64,000 bases of DNA from Bdellovibrionota bacterium (GCA_030584005.1 CP129486.1:248001-312000), one strand, 5' to 3'; counted from the stretch's first letter, positions 25,118 through 34,856 are shown. Notes: generated by a model from the sequence alone, not told the origin. A program made the numbers and translations.

Positions 25118-25880
25118 TCATGGAGGAGAATCGCACCAGGTTCGTAGCACGCTACATTGAGAGAGGCCCCCTATCGCTAGAGAAGCTCACAATCCATGAT
25201 GATCTCGTCTCCTACTCCACTAACGACAGGGCTACGCACGAGTTCGACGCCTTCGAGTTTCTGGCACTCATCTCGTGCCACATCCCGAAGCCCTACGAGT
25301 CTCTCACCCGCTACTACGGCTGGTACTCCTGTAGAGCACGGGGAGAGCGCGCAAAGTATGCGCCAGTCCAGGACTGCGCTGCGACTGAGGAGCAGAAAAC
25401 AAAACCTTCCGTGAGTTGGGCCGCCTGCATAAAACGCATCTTTGAGATCGACCCCCTCGAGTGTCCCCGCTGTAGGGGTCAGATGAGGATTGCCGCCTTC
25501 CTTACCGATCAACGCGAAATCCTCAATATTGCTGATGCTCTCCGTATTCCAAGAGCACAGGCTCCACCCAAAATAGGGCGGCTACCAACCAAAGAGTTCT
25601 TCGATGAAATTCCTCCAGATGACTTCGCTTAAGACCAGCGCTAAGGATTCGTGCAACCGAAAACTCGCGAATAGAGGCGCAGCACTCCAAACCTGCGCCT
25701 CTCGCTCCTCAACAAAACACAGCACCTGCACTAAAGGCAGGCACACCGGACCCAAGACCTCCCCCTTCGCCTACACCAGTCTCCAAAATGACGGCCGCAC
25801 TTTAATCGCTCTAATCAAATATCCTACACCAGGACCCTAACCTACTGTTAAGTTTAAGAAAGATCGGCTTTCCTATGCAC
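25118..25880 (+). mobile_element. IS91-like truncated element, copy 2 with the longer transposase fragment
   Basis: This 763-bp block repeats 17970-18721 and is 11 bp longer because it lacks that copy's deletion. It has the same left edge, here cutting rsmA, and the same right edge TTTCCTATGCAC, after which the response-regulator gene ends at once. Identical left edges in two unrelated host genes suggest that the truncated form itself moved, presumably in trans, by an IS91-type mechanism. Confidence 0.75.
25120..25632 (+). pseudogene. IS91-family transposase C-terminal fragment
   Basis: This 170-residue frame holds only the C-terminal part of an IS91/IS801-type transposase (about 400 residues or more when complete). 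Features are the RYIERGPLSLEKL start, HIPKPYESLTRYYGWYSCRA, and ECPRCRGQMRIAAFLTDQRE. The catalytic HUH and tyrosine motifs are absent. The ATG is internal to the original gene and the product is presumably inert. Confidence 0.75.
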
Positions 25881-27184
25881 TAGCGGCGTTTCTCAAGCAA
25901 CCGCTCTATGCGTTTGACCAGTAGCCGTCTCTGCATCGTCTTCTCGCAATAGTCATCGGCTCCAAGCTCAAGTGCGTTTAGCTCCCTCTCATCATCTTCG
26001 ACTACGGTAAGCACGAGGATTGGCACCCCAGCAAAGCGCGACTCTCGCCGTACCTGGGTTATAAACTCTGCCCCATCCATATTCGGCATCATTAGGTCGG
26101 TAATGATCAGGTCAGGAACCAAATGCTGCAGAAGCGACAGAGCTCTCAGTCCGTCCTCGGCCGCATGCACCTCGTATCCCAGCTTCTTGAGATATGTCTG
26201 CAGTATCGAGCGCTGGTCCACATCGTCTTCGACCAATAAGATGCGTTGGGCTTGCGGTGTCTTGACCGACTGGGGCTGTGCAAGTGATGCGGAGGCTCTA
26301 GGCGCGGTCGTTATCTCCGAGGCCACCTCCTTAGCGATCATACCCTGCTCCACTTTGAACGCCGCGTCGAGTTCGAGGAGATCCCTGCCCCTATGGGATT
26401 TGAGAAAATCAGGGGGCTCTCCCTGCAATGGCGGTATGAATCTGAGGGCTACCAAGTTCGGAATAACCCCGAAATGCCCGCTGTCCTGACAGCGCGTGCA
26501 GATCGAACCAGACGCTGAGCGCTTTCCATGACAGAGGGGACATACCCGCAGCTGCCGACGCACGAAGAGCATCCCCTGTAGCGGCCTGGCCCCCTGGGCA
26601 AAGGTACTTGCCAGTTCAAGAGGATCCTTCGCACGCCGTAAAATACCGACCGGCTGATTACCCTGTTCGCCTTCCGAATCGGCATCCCGTTCACTGACGA
26701 TCGCGACTTGAAGCATGGTGGCCAGGAGCGCTCCCGCATAGGCAGCGTCTTGCTCAGTCAAACCTCCAACAGCGATCCATCCTTCGTGTACATCCTGCAG
26801 CCCCAGCAACCCCGAACGATTCGAAACGTCAAGGCCAAGCTCTTCTACCCATGCCTGAAGCGTTAACATTCCCTGCACCTCCAGGGCGATGAAATCGAGC
26901 CCCTTCTGTACCCTGCATTCCACTACTCGGTCGGCGGTGCGAAGAAAAAAAAGCGGGGCGCGCGGCGGATCCACGACGATTCGCGATTCAATGTAGCGCG
27001 CGATATGGGTGAGGTTGTCCGCGGAAACGGCTCGCGTGGTTGCGATACCGCTGCTCCTGAGCATTGCGCATTCCCCATCCAGGGGGCCCCACCTAAACCG
27101 TACGGTGGCCGCGCCCTGGTGCACGATCTCCCCGGCGAGCCTTGAAAGGTACTTGATGACTTGGCGCTGCAGGCTTTCCTTCAT
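25880..27184 (-). CDS. Multi-domain response regulator with N-terminal unknown domain, zinc ribbon and C-terminal receiver
   Basis: The product is 434 residues. The C-terminal 120 residues (about 314-434) form a receiver domain: acidic pair LVEDD, phospho-acceptor Asp in IITDLMMP (about 363), Thr in VLTVV and the switch Lys in DDYCEK. Residues about 220-245 hold two CxxC pairs (CPLCHGKRSASG, CTRCQDSG), a zinc ribbon. The N-terminal 200 residues are unrecognised but recall the alpha/beta part of GspE/PilB-like proteins. A receiver at the C-terminus is unusual for output-domain regulators. The stop codon TAG uses the last C of the adjacent IS91-like terminus, so the native end may have been altered slightly. 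It is divergent from the TamB-Omp85 gene. Confidence 0.7.
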   Translation of the reverse strand: MKESLQRQVIKYLSRLAGEIVHQGAATVRFRWGPLDGECAMLRSSGIATTRAVSADNLTHIARYIESRIVVDPPRAPLFFLRTADRVVECRVQKGLDFIALEVQGMLTLQAWVEELGLDVSNRSGLLGLQDVHEGWIAVGGLTEQDAAYAGALLATMLQVAIVSERDADSEGEQGNQPVGILRRAKDPLELASTFAQGARPLQGMLFVRRQLRVCPLCHGKRSASGSICTRCQDSGHFGVIPNLVALRFIPPLQGEPPDFLKSHRGRDLLELDAAFKVEQGMIAKEVASEITTAPRASASLAQPQSVKTPQAQRILLVEDDVDQRSILQTYLKKLGYEVHAAEDGLRALSLLQHLVPDLIITDLMMPNMDGAEFITQVRRESRFAGVPILVLTVVEDDERELNALELGADDYCEKTMQRRLLVKRIERLLEKRR

Positions 27185-27513
27185 GCTATTAGCCGGGGTG
27201 CTTATCAGTGGCTTTACGACCCAACTCTCGGGAAAATGAAAATAACTTAAGTTACAGCAATACTTACACCTTTTCTTTTATTTCGAACCAGCCTACTTTG
27301 TTCTCGTGGAGGAAGCCTTATTATCCGTGCGACGGGGCTCGCTTGAGACGGCAACCTTTAGGTGGGGTCCCCATACTTCGCGCGGTGCGTCATACGCACC
27401 TCACACGACCCCCCTTGAAAGGGGCGCACCCTCGCTGAGTGAACTGAAGATTCGGCATTGCTCATAATGTTCAGAGTGCTCCACGGGCAGCGAGAGATCC
27501 AAACGGCGTTGTT
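27185..27513. other. Divergent promoter region with several strong hairpins
   Basis: This lies between the response regulator (minus) and the TamB-Omp85 fusion (plus). In 27350-27430 three GC-rich inverted repeats occur close together: GGGG/CCCC near 27365-27373, GGTGCGTCATACGCACC near 27383-27399, and CCCCTTGAAAGGGG near 27412-27425. There is no T-run, so they do not look like terminators. They could shape a 5' leader or be a small RNA. The short frame at 27208-27438 has no support. Confidence 0.45.
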
Positions 27514-30500
27514 ATGGCAAAGAGAGGTTTATCACTTGGCGCACTGGGGTTCGTCCTTGGCGCCATCGTTGGTCTCTCACTGGTGTTTCTTCGGCAGCTC
27601 ATTGCCTCGCAGCTGACGAGTTTACTCTCCGAAGAGGTGGCAGCCTCCTGCCCCTGCGAGTTCCTTGTAGGAGAGGTCGACGTCTCCCTGCTCGAGCTAA
27701 AAGTGACCGCTCGCAACGCGCGCATTAGGTCGGAGGGTAAGGATCGTCTCGCCTTCAAGAAAATCGAGATGTGGATGGACCTTTCGGAGCTGCGCTCTCG
27801 CCGTGTGCTCATATCAGAGTTGCGTCTTATCGATGGTTCTTCAGACGGGTTTCTCCCCGGCACGCCGACATTTGAATTCATAGATCACTTAGCTGCCCCC
27901 ATCCCACCTGAGCGGGACCGCCCTGATCGCTGGAAATTGAAGCTGCAGCGTCTGGTACTGCTGCCCTCGTTCTTTATCGATACAGTGGGCACCATCTCCC
28001 TGCAAAGCAGCGGCGCAACTCTGGTGCTCGATCGAACCCTCTCCGATGACTTTACCCTTGATGCGGTCCTAGGCTCCCTCCGTGTCACGGGACTCGCAGC
28101 GAACCCCATTGATTTTGAAGAGGTGCAGGGATCTCTCTATTTGGAGGACGACTTCGTTGAGTTCCGTAACATCGGTCTGCAATCCCCCGCAATCTCTGCA
28201 TCATTCGATGGATTCACGCAGTTAAAGTTGGGTGACCTCTTTGACGGAAGGATTCGAAGCTCGGTGGACCTAGGCGTGCTGATACCCTCCGTATTTTCGG
28301 AGGGAACGCTGCAAAGTGAGGCCTGGCTCGGCGGCACTCTGAGTCGGCCACGGGTCTGGACGAAGATTGCCCTTGCTGCGGATTCGACACTTGCACTGAA
28401 GAGTGATGGATCTCCACTGACGGTGCTCGATACACTGATTTCACGCGGCACCATTCTCACCGATCCCTCGGTTGCGCTCTCCTGCCATGAACTGCACGGG
28501 GCGGGCCCTTACGGTTCTCTCCGGCTAGAATCCCCCCTCACGTTGCGTGACGATACGCTCGCGGGGAGCTTTTCTTTCCAGAGCTCACGCATCGCCTTGG
28601 GGCAGGCAGTATTGGAGGATGTGGCAGCGACTGTTTCCCTGGGCGGCAGTCTCAACACCCCGGCTATTGCGGTGAAGGGGTACGCTGAACAGCTCGCTTT
28701 TGGAGATGCCGGGCTGGGCGCATTAGAACTGGCCTTGAGCACCGATTCCCGCTCAGTCAACGGAACCGCGTTGCTGACCAGTCCCGCCGGAGGAGTCCTC
28801 TCCTCACAGCTCGAGATCGACCTTTCGAATCCTAAGCAACCGTCGATCACTCAAGCCCGACTCACTGCGGCAGGGTACCATCCGGGCAGCGCACCGATCG
28901 CTATCTCTGGCGATGTTATGCTGCGTGACGGCAGCTCTCTAGATTCCATAAGCGGAGAGGGCTCTCTCACCTTGGTCCCCACCTCTCTGCCAAGCGCGCA
29001 CGAGCTGACGCTCGACTTTCATATGGCCAGTGGCGCCCTACGCTTGAGTGGTAAGGATCGTGCCGGTACCATCAGTGTAGATGCGCAGACCTTGTTCGGC
29101 GGCACTCCCCAGCTTCGGCTTGCCGTCGATTCTCCCGGCATGGATCTCGCAAAACTTATCGGGAGCGAAGGATGCTCAAATCTCCAGCTCGAACTGCGCT
29201 ATCAGGCGCCGCTGGCCGATCCGTTGGGTGGCAGCGGCACATTGAAGGTACCGGAGTTCGGCCTTGGCTGTGAAATGAAAGCGCTCACCCTCGGCAAGCC
29301 CTTCGTTGGTCGTATTGAAGAGGGAGTATTGCAGCTTGCAGGGCTTGAATTGACGGGTGCCGGGGCCATCGTGCGTGTGCAGGGCGCGCTCGATTTGGAG
29401 GATGGCTTTGATGCGTCGGCACAAGGCGAGCTGAACTTGGGGTCGTTGATCACTCTGACTCCGCAGTTTGATGAGCTGCGGGGAGTTCTGTCGATGGATC
29501 TGCGGGCCCGCGGAGCTCTCGCCGAACCTGCACTCTTTGGCACGCTCGATCTTCGGGATGGTGAACTTACGATAGCAGCAGCCGACATCTCGCTCACCGA
29601 AGCGCGCGGACACTTTTTGTTGGAGGGGGGCGCCGTGTCGGTGCAGCCATTCTCGGCTCGTTTGAACGGAGGGAATTTGGACGTGCGGGGGCTTATCTCA
29701 CCCCTTTCCTCTTCTCTCCTCAACCTTGATGCACAGCTCAGCGGCATACTGTTGGAACCGATGACCGATGGCTACGTATTGACTTCGGGCCGCCTCTCCT
29801 TGACCACAAGCAACGATAATAGAGTGCTGCTGCAGGGTGAGGTCACCGTAGATAGCGCTGAAATCGCCCAACAGCTTAATCTCGGCAACGTGCTGGCAGA
29901 TATGACCCGCAGGTTCCTGCGTGGGGGGCGCGAACTGAAGCCCGGTTCGCAGGAACCTGACATCCCACTCCACCTCGGCATTCATATTTCCGCAGCCAAT
30001 AACATCTTCCTGAGCACTAACTTTCTCAGCGGCGAGTTTGGCGGCGACGTAACCGTTTCAGGCACGCCTGCGCATCCGATTCTGCAAGGGCAGGTCGAAA
30101 TGTTGAGTGGTTGGATTAAGATCAAGGACAGCTATTTTGACATCTCCTCCGGAACGATCCACTTTTCTCCCGGGTCTCCTGAGCCATCGCTGCAGCTCCT
30201 CGCCGAATCGTATGTGGCCACCCCTACCGGCGATGCTCTACTCGTATTTCTTGAAGTGACCGGAAACCTCAGTCAGCCGCAGCTTTCCTTCTCCAGTGAC
30301 CGCGGCCTTACACAGCAGCAGCTTCTGACCTTGATTACCGAGTCGAGCAGCTCATTTCCCCAGGTGTTTTCGGGGGCCCGCGGGGGTCTTGGCGCAAGTG
30401 ATATCTCGATTTTCGGCAAGGAGGGCGAAGACGACCTAGTAAACGTGCTTCGCCGCCTCACACGCATCGATGCCGTTACCATCGAGCCCGGTTTCAGTGA

Positions 30501-33177
30501 TCAGCCGGGGTTGGCGGGACCCCGTGTTGTCGCCGAGAAGGTTCTTACAGAGAACGTGTCGCTGGTGGGTGAAAGCTCTCTCACCAGCACCGAACAAGAA
30601 TCACGTTTCAGACTTAATTATGACCTGACAAGCCAGCTGAAAATGTCTGGGTATGTCGAGTCCTCATCCTCAGGTGAGCAGTCTTTGCTAGGCCTTGATT
30701 TTATATTTGAAGCCCTGTCTCGAAATATTCAGGTGGTTTCGATCTCTGTGCAGGGGGCCTCTACCTTCTCGGACAAGCGCATTCTAACGGAGCTTCGCAT
30801 CTCTCCACGATCACGCATCCGGCTCAGCGACCTTGATCGTCTGGGTACACGATTGCAGGAGTTTTATGCAGCTCAAGGATTTTTCGATGCTCAAGCAGTC
30901 GTCGAATGCCCGACACATCGGCGCAACATTTGCCGAGAACTCACCATACAGGTCACCGAGGGGAAACGGAGTCAGCTCGTCGCGGCAGAGATCTCTGGTG
31001 CAGGTCAGGACTTAGACTTTGTCAGATCAGAGCTGTCCAAGGTGAGCCTCAATCGCACTGCATCGGAGCGAGTTCGCGCACGGACTGAACTTGCCATACT
31101 GAGAAAACTGCGTTCGGAGGGATATATTGGAGCGCGCGTGCAGGCGCTCTATCTCCCCGCAGACAACGGTGTCGATAGAGTGCTGCGTGTCGATGCCGCG
31201 CCGGGCACCCCAGTGACCTTCATATTTTCTGGCAACAAAAGCTTTTCTGCTGAGGAGCTGCTGGCTACCATCAATTTATTCACCCGTAGAGTACCATTTG
31301 GCAGCAATACTCCTACGATCCTCATTCGGAGCATAGAAAGGCTATACCGCCAGACCGGCAGACTGTATGTAGCCATCAATCATCGTAAGGAGCATCTGAA
31401 ATCTGAAGATCGGCTCGTGCATTACATCGAGATCGATGAAGGTCCCGTAGTTCCAGTGGTAGGGGTTGCTACAACAGGCGCTCTTCCAGAGTCTGATGAA
31501 GAGTTTCGTGAACACTACGCGTCGCGCTTTCCCGACGCCGTTGCGGATACATTCTCCCCCAAGTTCGCAGTGGAAGAAGAATTGAATGCGCAGGCTCGCC
31601 GGATGCGTGTACTCCTCGCCGAGCATGGGTATCCTGACGCCTCGGTTGATGTGTTCATCAAGCCCACCGACGATCAACAGGCGGTGACGATCGAGTATGC
31701 TGTTTCGTTGGGATCAGAAACCCGTGCCACGACATTTTCGGTATCCGGGCTCCCTGCGGAAATTATTGCCCCCGTCGACCCGGCACAGCCCTACTCTGTC
31801 CCCAAGTTGAATCGGTACATCGAGGAGCTCAAGCAAACCCTCTTCGATGGCGGTTACCGCAACGCTGCAATTGATTCGGTATTTGATGCTGAATCGGGAC
31901 TGCTTACCGTGAACGTCATTCCCGGTGAAGTAACGCGGGTGCTGAACATAAGCATCGAGGGTGCCGCGACCGCAGATATAGAGCAAGTAGTCCGGGAGAC
32001 AATGAGGATACAGTCCGGCCAGGCTTGGAACGTAAAGGTGCTTCAGTCCGACCGCGAACGGCTGTTACGACTAGGGCTATTCTCGAGAGTTGAAACCGAA
32101 CCGCAGGATGGCGCACTCGACTCCCCACAGGAGGACCTGGTGGTGTACCTTGAGTCCCGCAACCTGCAGTCACTGCGCTTCGGGGGCGGAGCAAAAAGCG
32201 AATTTGGTTTGCACATCTTCGCTGAAGCGTCAGACCGTGAAATCTTTCTTGATGGGCGTTCCCTCTCGCTGCGGGCAGATCTGTTCCTTGATCCTACGAA
32301 TTCAGACATCTCCGAGGGGACCGCCGGCATTCAGTACTCGAATCCCTCGCTCTTAGGCAGCGAGTATGTGCACACCGAAGATCTGCGTTTTCAGAAGCTC
32401 GATCTCCCTGCATACGAGTATGACCTCGATCGCATTTCACTCACCTCATATCTATTTCGCGCCTTCGAACAGTTCACCACTATATCATTCGGTCACACGC
32501 TCTCGTTTGATCATCTGACGGATGTAAGCCCAGGGGCAATTCTAAGCGATCTTGATACTGGAGACGTACGGCTCAGCTACATTGCCGCCAGCATTCGTTT
32601 CGACAAGCGCGACAACGCCCTCAACCCCGATCGTGGGTATATCGTAGCGCTGGATAGTGACTTTGCCTCCGAGTACCTGGGCTCAGATGCCGACTATGTG
32701 CGAATCCAGCCACGTGCCGCCTGGCTGCGTCCGTTTCGTTTTGCTGATCAACACTTTACCTTTGCGGCGCTTAGTCACCTCGGATGGGGCTGGGCGTTGG
32801 GAGATAGCGAAGAGCTGCCAATCACCGAGCGCTTCCTTAGTGGCGGTCGCACGAGTGTAAGGGGATTCCGGGAGAACTCTCTGGGGCCTAGAGGCGAAGA
32901 TGGCGCAGTTATCGGCGGCGACATCCTTGTCGCCAACAGCTTAGAACTGCGTTACCGGGCCGTTGAAACTCTTTCGCTGCATACCTTTTTTGACTTTGGA
33001 ACCGTCTTCCTGCGGGACCTTGGCACCTCATGGGGGGATATCCGCCAAAGCACCGGTATCGGATTTCGCTATCTCTCTCCGATAGGCCCCCTCGGCTTTG
33101 ATATCGGCCATCCCCTCGATGAGCGGTCAGGAGAGCCCTCTTTGCGGGCGCACTTCAGCATAGGGTCGACCTTTTGA
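27514..33177 (+). CDS. TamB-TamA/Omp85 fusion: inner-membrane-anchored TamB domain joined to POTRA repeats and an outer-membrane barrel
   Basis: The single uninterrupted 1887-residue frame contains both halves of the translocation and assembly module. Residues 1-40 hold a signal anchor (GALGFVLGAIVGLSLVFL). About 45-960 are TamB/AsmA-like beta-repeats, ending in the TamB C-terminal domain (GDVTVSGTPAHPILQGQVEM, and then LSFSSDRGLTQQQLLTLI near 930). Five or six POTRA-like repeats follow from about 1070 to 1545 (SISVQGASTFSDKRI; FIFSGNKSFSAEELL; NISIEGAATADIEQV). The rest is an Omp85 barrel with the ITERFLSGGRTSVRGF motif at 1770-1785 and a terminal Phe. TamA (Omp85) and TamB are normally separate proteins that meet at the outer membrane through the TamB C-terminus, which is where the join lies here. 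The product would be a continuous bridge across the periplasm for outer-membrane protein or lipid transport. No ribosome binding site is strong. Confidence 0.9.
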   Translation: MAKRGLSLGALGFVLGAIVGLSLVFLRQLIASQLTSLLSEEVAASCPCEFLVGEVDVSLLELKVTARNARIRSEGKDRLAFKKIEMWMDLSELRSRRVLISELRLIDGSSDGFLPGTPTFEFIDHLAAPIPPERDRPDRWKLKLQRLVLLPSFFIDTVGTISLQSSGATLVLDRTLSDDFTLDAVLGSLRVTGLAANPIDFEEVQGSLYLEDDFVEFRNIGLQSPAISASFDGFTQLKLGDLFDGRIRSSVDLGVLIPSVFSEGTLQSEAWLGGTLSRPRVWTKIALAADSTLALKSDGSPLTVLDTLISRGTILTDPSVALSCHELHGAGPYGSLRLESPLTLRDDTLAGSFSFQSSRIALGQAVLEDVAATVSLGGSLNTPAIAVKGYAEQLAFGDAGLGALELALSTDSRSVNGTALLTSPAGGVLSSQLEIDLSNPKQPSITQARLTAAGYHPGSAPIAISGDVMLRDGSSLDSISGEGSLTLVPTSLPSAHELTLDFHMASGALRLSGKDRAGTISVDAQTLFGGTPQLRLAVDSPGMDLAKLIGSEGCSNLQLELRYQAPLADPLGGSGTLKVPEFGLGCEMKALTLGKPFVGRIEEGVLQLAGLELTGAGAIVRVQGALDLEDGFDASAQGELNLGSLITLTPQFDELRGVLSMDLRARGALAEPALFGTLDLRDGELTIAAADISLTEARGHFLLEGGAVSVQPFSARLNGGNLDVRGLISPLSSSLLNLDAQLSGILLEPMTDGYVLTSGRLSLTTSNDNRVLLQGEVTVDSAEIAQQLNLGNVLADMTRRFLRGGRELKPGSQEPDIPLHLGIHISAANNIFLSTNFLSGEFGGDVTVSGTPAHPILQGQVEMLSGWIKIKDSYFDISSGTIHFSPGSPEPSLQLLAESYVATPTGDALLVFLEVTGNLSQPQLSFSSDRGLTQQQLLTLITESSSSFPQVFSGARGGLGASDISIFGKEGEDDLVNVLRRLTRIDAVTIEPGFSDQPGLAGPRVVAEKVLTENVSLVGESSLTSTEQESRFRLNYDLTSQLKMSGYVESSSSGEQSLLGLDFIFEALSRNIQVVSISVQGASTFSDKRILTELRISPRSRIRLSDLDRLGTRLQEFYAAQGFFDAQAVVECPTHRRNICRELTIQVTEGKRSQLVAAEISGAGQDLDFVRSELSKVSLNRTASERVRARTELAILRKLRSEGYIGARVQALYLPADNGVDRVLRVDAAPGTPVTFIFSGNKSFSAEELLATINLFTRRVPFGSNTPTILIRSIERLYRQTGRLYVAINHRKEHLKSEDRLVHYIEIDEGPVVPVVGVATTGALPESDEEFREHYASRFPDAVADTFSPKFAVEEELNAQARRMRVLLAEHGYPDASVDVFIKPTDDQQAVTIEYAVSLGSETRATTFSVSGLPAEIIAPVDPAQPYSVPKLNRYIEELKQTLFDGGYRNAAIDSVFDAESGLLTVNVIPGEVTRVLNISIEGAATADIEQVVRETMRIQSGQAWNVKVLQSDRERLLRLGLFSRVETEPQDGALDSPQEDLVVYLESRNLQSLRFGGGAKSEFGLHIFAEASDREIFLDGRSLSLRADLFLDPTNSDISEGTAGIQYSNPSLLGSEYVHTEDLRFQKLDLPAYEYDLDRISLTSYLFRAFEQFTTISFGHTLSFDHLTDVSPGAILSDLDTGDVRLSYIAASIRFDKRDNALNPDRGYIVALDSDFASEYLGSDADYVRIQPRAAWLRPFRFADQHFTFAALSHLGWGWALGDSEELPITERFLSGGRTSVRGFRENSLGPRGEDGAVIGGDILVANSLELRYRAVETLSLHTFFDFGTVFLRDLGTSWGDIRQSTGIGFRYLSPIGPLGFDIGHPLDERSGEPSLRAHFSIGSTF

Positions 33178-33262
33178 TTGGTCCATGGTGTGAGGTCCGA
33201 GTCTTTGGTTGCTTAAGAGAGACCGAATCGGTAGCGTAGCCTGAAAATTCTGGGGAGATCTC

Positions 33263-34777
33263 ATGAGCACACGGGCTTTACTGTTTCGCTTCATTTTCTT
33301 GACTGCTGTGGTGACACACACCCAGGCACCCTCGGCACTGGCACAACTGGAGACGGCCGCGGTACGCTCAACCGATCCTCGTTCTCCCTTCATCGATGAG
33401 TTCGTTTCAAGAAGCGGCTGGATAGGTCCGTTGTATCCACATGGCAACACGAGCGTGGGCCGAGCATCTGTGTCGCATGGCGTGGCCAATATTCAACATG
33501 CCCCAATTGCACAGTACCACTCGGTGTCGCTTGAGCGTGCCTATAATGTCGAGTTCCGCGAGAATACGTGGGTGCATTTTCGGTCGCGCATGTCGCGTGC
33601 GCTGATGGGCGCCAATATGTACACCTACATCCTGTTGGACGATCAGATTTTGATGCAGCTGGGGATCAATGGCGAACAGCATTGGCAAGTGTTTCAACCT
33701 TGCGTGGAAAAGAGCCACGACACGGAGTTCTTCTTTTCCTCTGCGCTTGTCAACAACGGACAGGGGGCTTCAGATGTCCGCACTGGTTTCGCGGATGACC
33801 TCTCAGATGCGCGCTACACCGACTGGATGCTCTTTTCAATGAAGTATGAGGCGACTCAGGACGAGCGCCGGTTCCGAATTTTTGTGAATGGCAAAGAGGT
33901 AGTCTATCGTTCACTCGATGCGCCCTATCCTGAAGGCGTTGTTGATATGCGTACACCTTGGATCCCTCCTTCCGGCACGCACAGATTACGCTTCGGCATT
34001 AGCACTCTAACCGATGGGGCGGAGTATGCCGCGACTTGGATTCCGCAGGGAGTGCGATATCGCAATTGTTATGCCCAATATTCTCCGTCCCTCCCCCGAT
34101 TCTTGTCCACACCTCCTGATACTACGAAGCTACCCTGGATGCTGGAATACGATGCGGTGATGGCTATTGCGTTGAATCCGGAGTTCAGTCCCGAGGAGGT
34201 CGAGTACCACATTTGGCAGGGAATATACGGGGGAACAGTCTCCTTACAGGTAGCGGTACTCACGGGGGTGATTCCACTACCGCCTCCAGAACATCAGCAA
34301 TGGACCTTCATGCCGCCCGGTTCATATGAGGCCCTGCTCGCTCAACTCACCTACCTTCAACAGAATTACCCGCCAAGTATGCCGATGGCCAAGCGCTTCG
34401 TCTGGCAATCTGTGTATGCGGTCGGCGGAACTGCCGTAACTGTCCACCATGGCTATCTGACTCCGCCTGAGGTGATTAATAGCCCGCATTGGAGCACGCT
34501 ATCCCCGCAGGAGCAGAGTTACATCCCCGCACTAGCCGACTTGGTGGGCTCGTCGATGTATTGGGATTTCCTCATTTTCGTATCTGCAGACAACCGCTCC
34601 GCGCTGGTGCCACAAACTCACGAACTCATTCGGGCAGGAAAACTCACCGTTCTTCAAGCAATTTCGTTGGAGCTTCTCTCCTGGCAAGAGGCTCAGACCC
34701 ACTGTGCCTATATCCTGCCGACGGAGATGAGTGCGATTCGGGCGCATGCGAAGGGCTCCCCGATGTTCTGCCTGTAG
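33263..34777 (+). CDS. Exported protein of unknown function
   Basis: The 504-residue product has a signal peptide (about residues 1-27, ending SALAQ). The first half is beta-rich with aromatic strands and may be a concanavalin-like sandwich (TWVHFRSRMSRAL, TYILLDDQILMQLGI, RFRIFVNGKEVVYRS). The second half is helical with FSPEEVEYHIWQGIYGG. I recognise no family. A clear GGGGAG ribosome binding site precedes the ATG, and the gene starts 85 bp after the TamB-Omp85 gene on the same strand, so it may be co-transcribed and could be a client or partner. It converges with the next gene. Confidence 0.6.
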   Translation: MSTRALLFRFIFLTAVVTHTQAPSALAQLETAAVRSTDPRSPFIDEFVSRSGWIGPLYPHGNTSVGRASVSHGVANIQHAPIAQYHSVSLERAYNVEFRENTWVHFRSRMSRALMGANMYTYILLDDQILMQLGINGEQHWQVFQPCVEKSHDTEFFFSSALVNNGQGASDVRTGFADDLSDARYTDWMLFSMKYEATQDERRFRIFVNGKEVVYRSLDAPYPEGVVDMRTPWIPPSGTHRLRFGISTLTDGAEYAATWIPQGVRYRNCYAQYSPSLPRFLSTPPDTTKLPWMLEYDAVMAIALNPEFSPEEVEYHIWQGIYGGTVSLQVAVLTGVIPLPPPEHQQWTFMPPGSYEALLAQLTYLQQNYPPSMPMAKRFVWQSVYAVGGTAVTVHHGYLTPPEVINSPHWSTLSPQEQSYIPALADLVGSSMYWDFLIFVSADNRSALVPQTHELIRAGKLTVLQAISLELLSWQEAQTHCAYILPTEMSAIRAHAKGSPMFCL

Positions 34778-34856
34778 CGAGCCGAGACTGGGAGTGTCGT
34801 ACCTGCCGAGAATTTTTCGACTCCGCGAACAAGTCTCCGCAGGTGGCCCGCTCGCT

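Noticed and set aside
17972..25632. Functional IS91-family transposases
   Set aside because: Both copies contain only the C-terminal part without the HUH and tyrosine catalytic motifs, and one is frameshifted.
27208..27438. Short protein upstream of the TamB-Omp85 gene
   Set aside because: It reads through the hairpin cluster with a low-quality translation and no ribosome binding site.
29176..29747. Long frames opposite the TamB-Omp85 gene
   Set aside because: Their Ser/Arg/Pro-rich translations are typical shadows of a GC-rich gene on the other strand.
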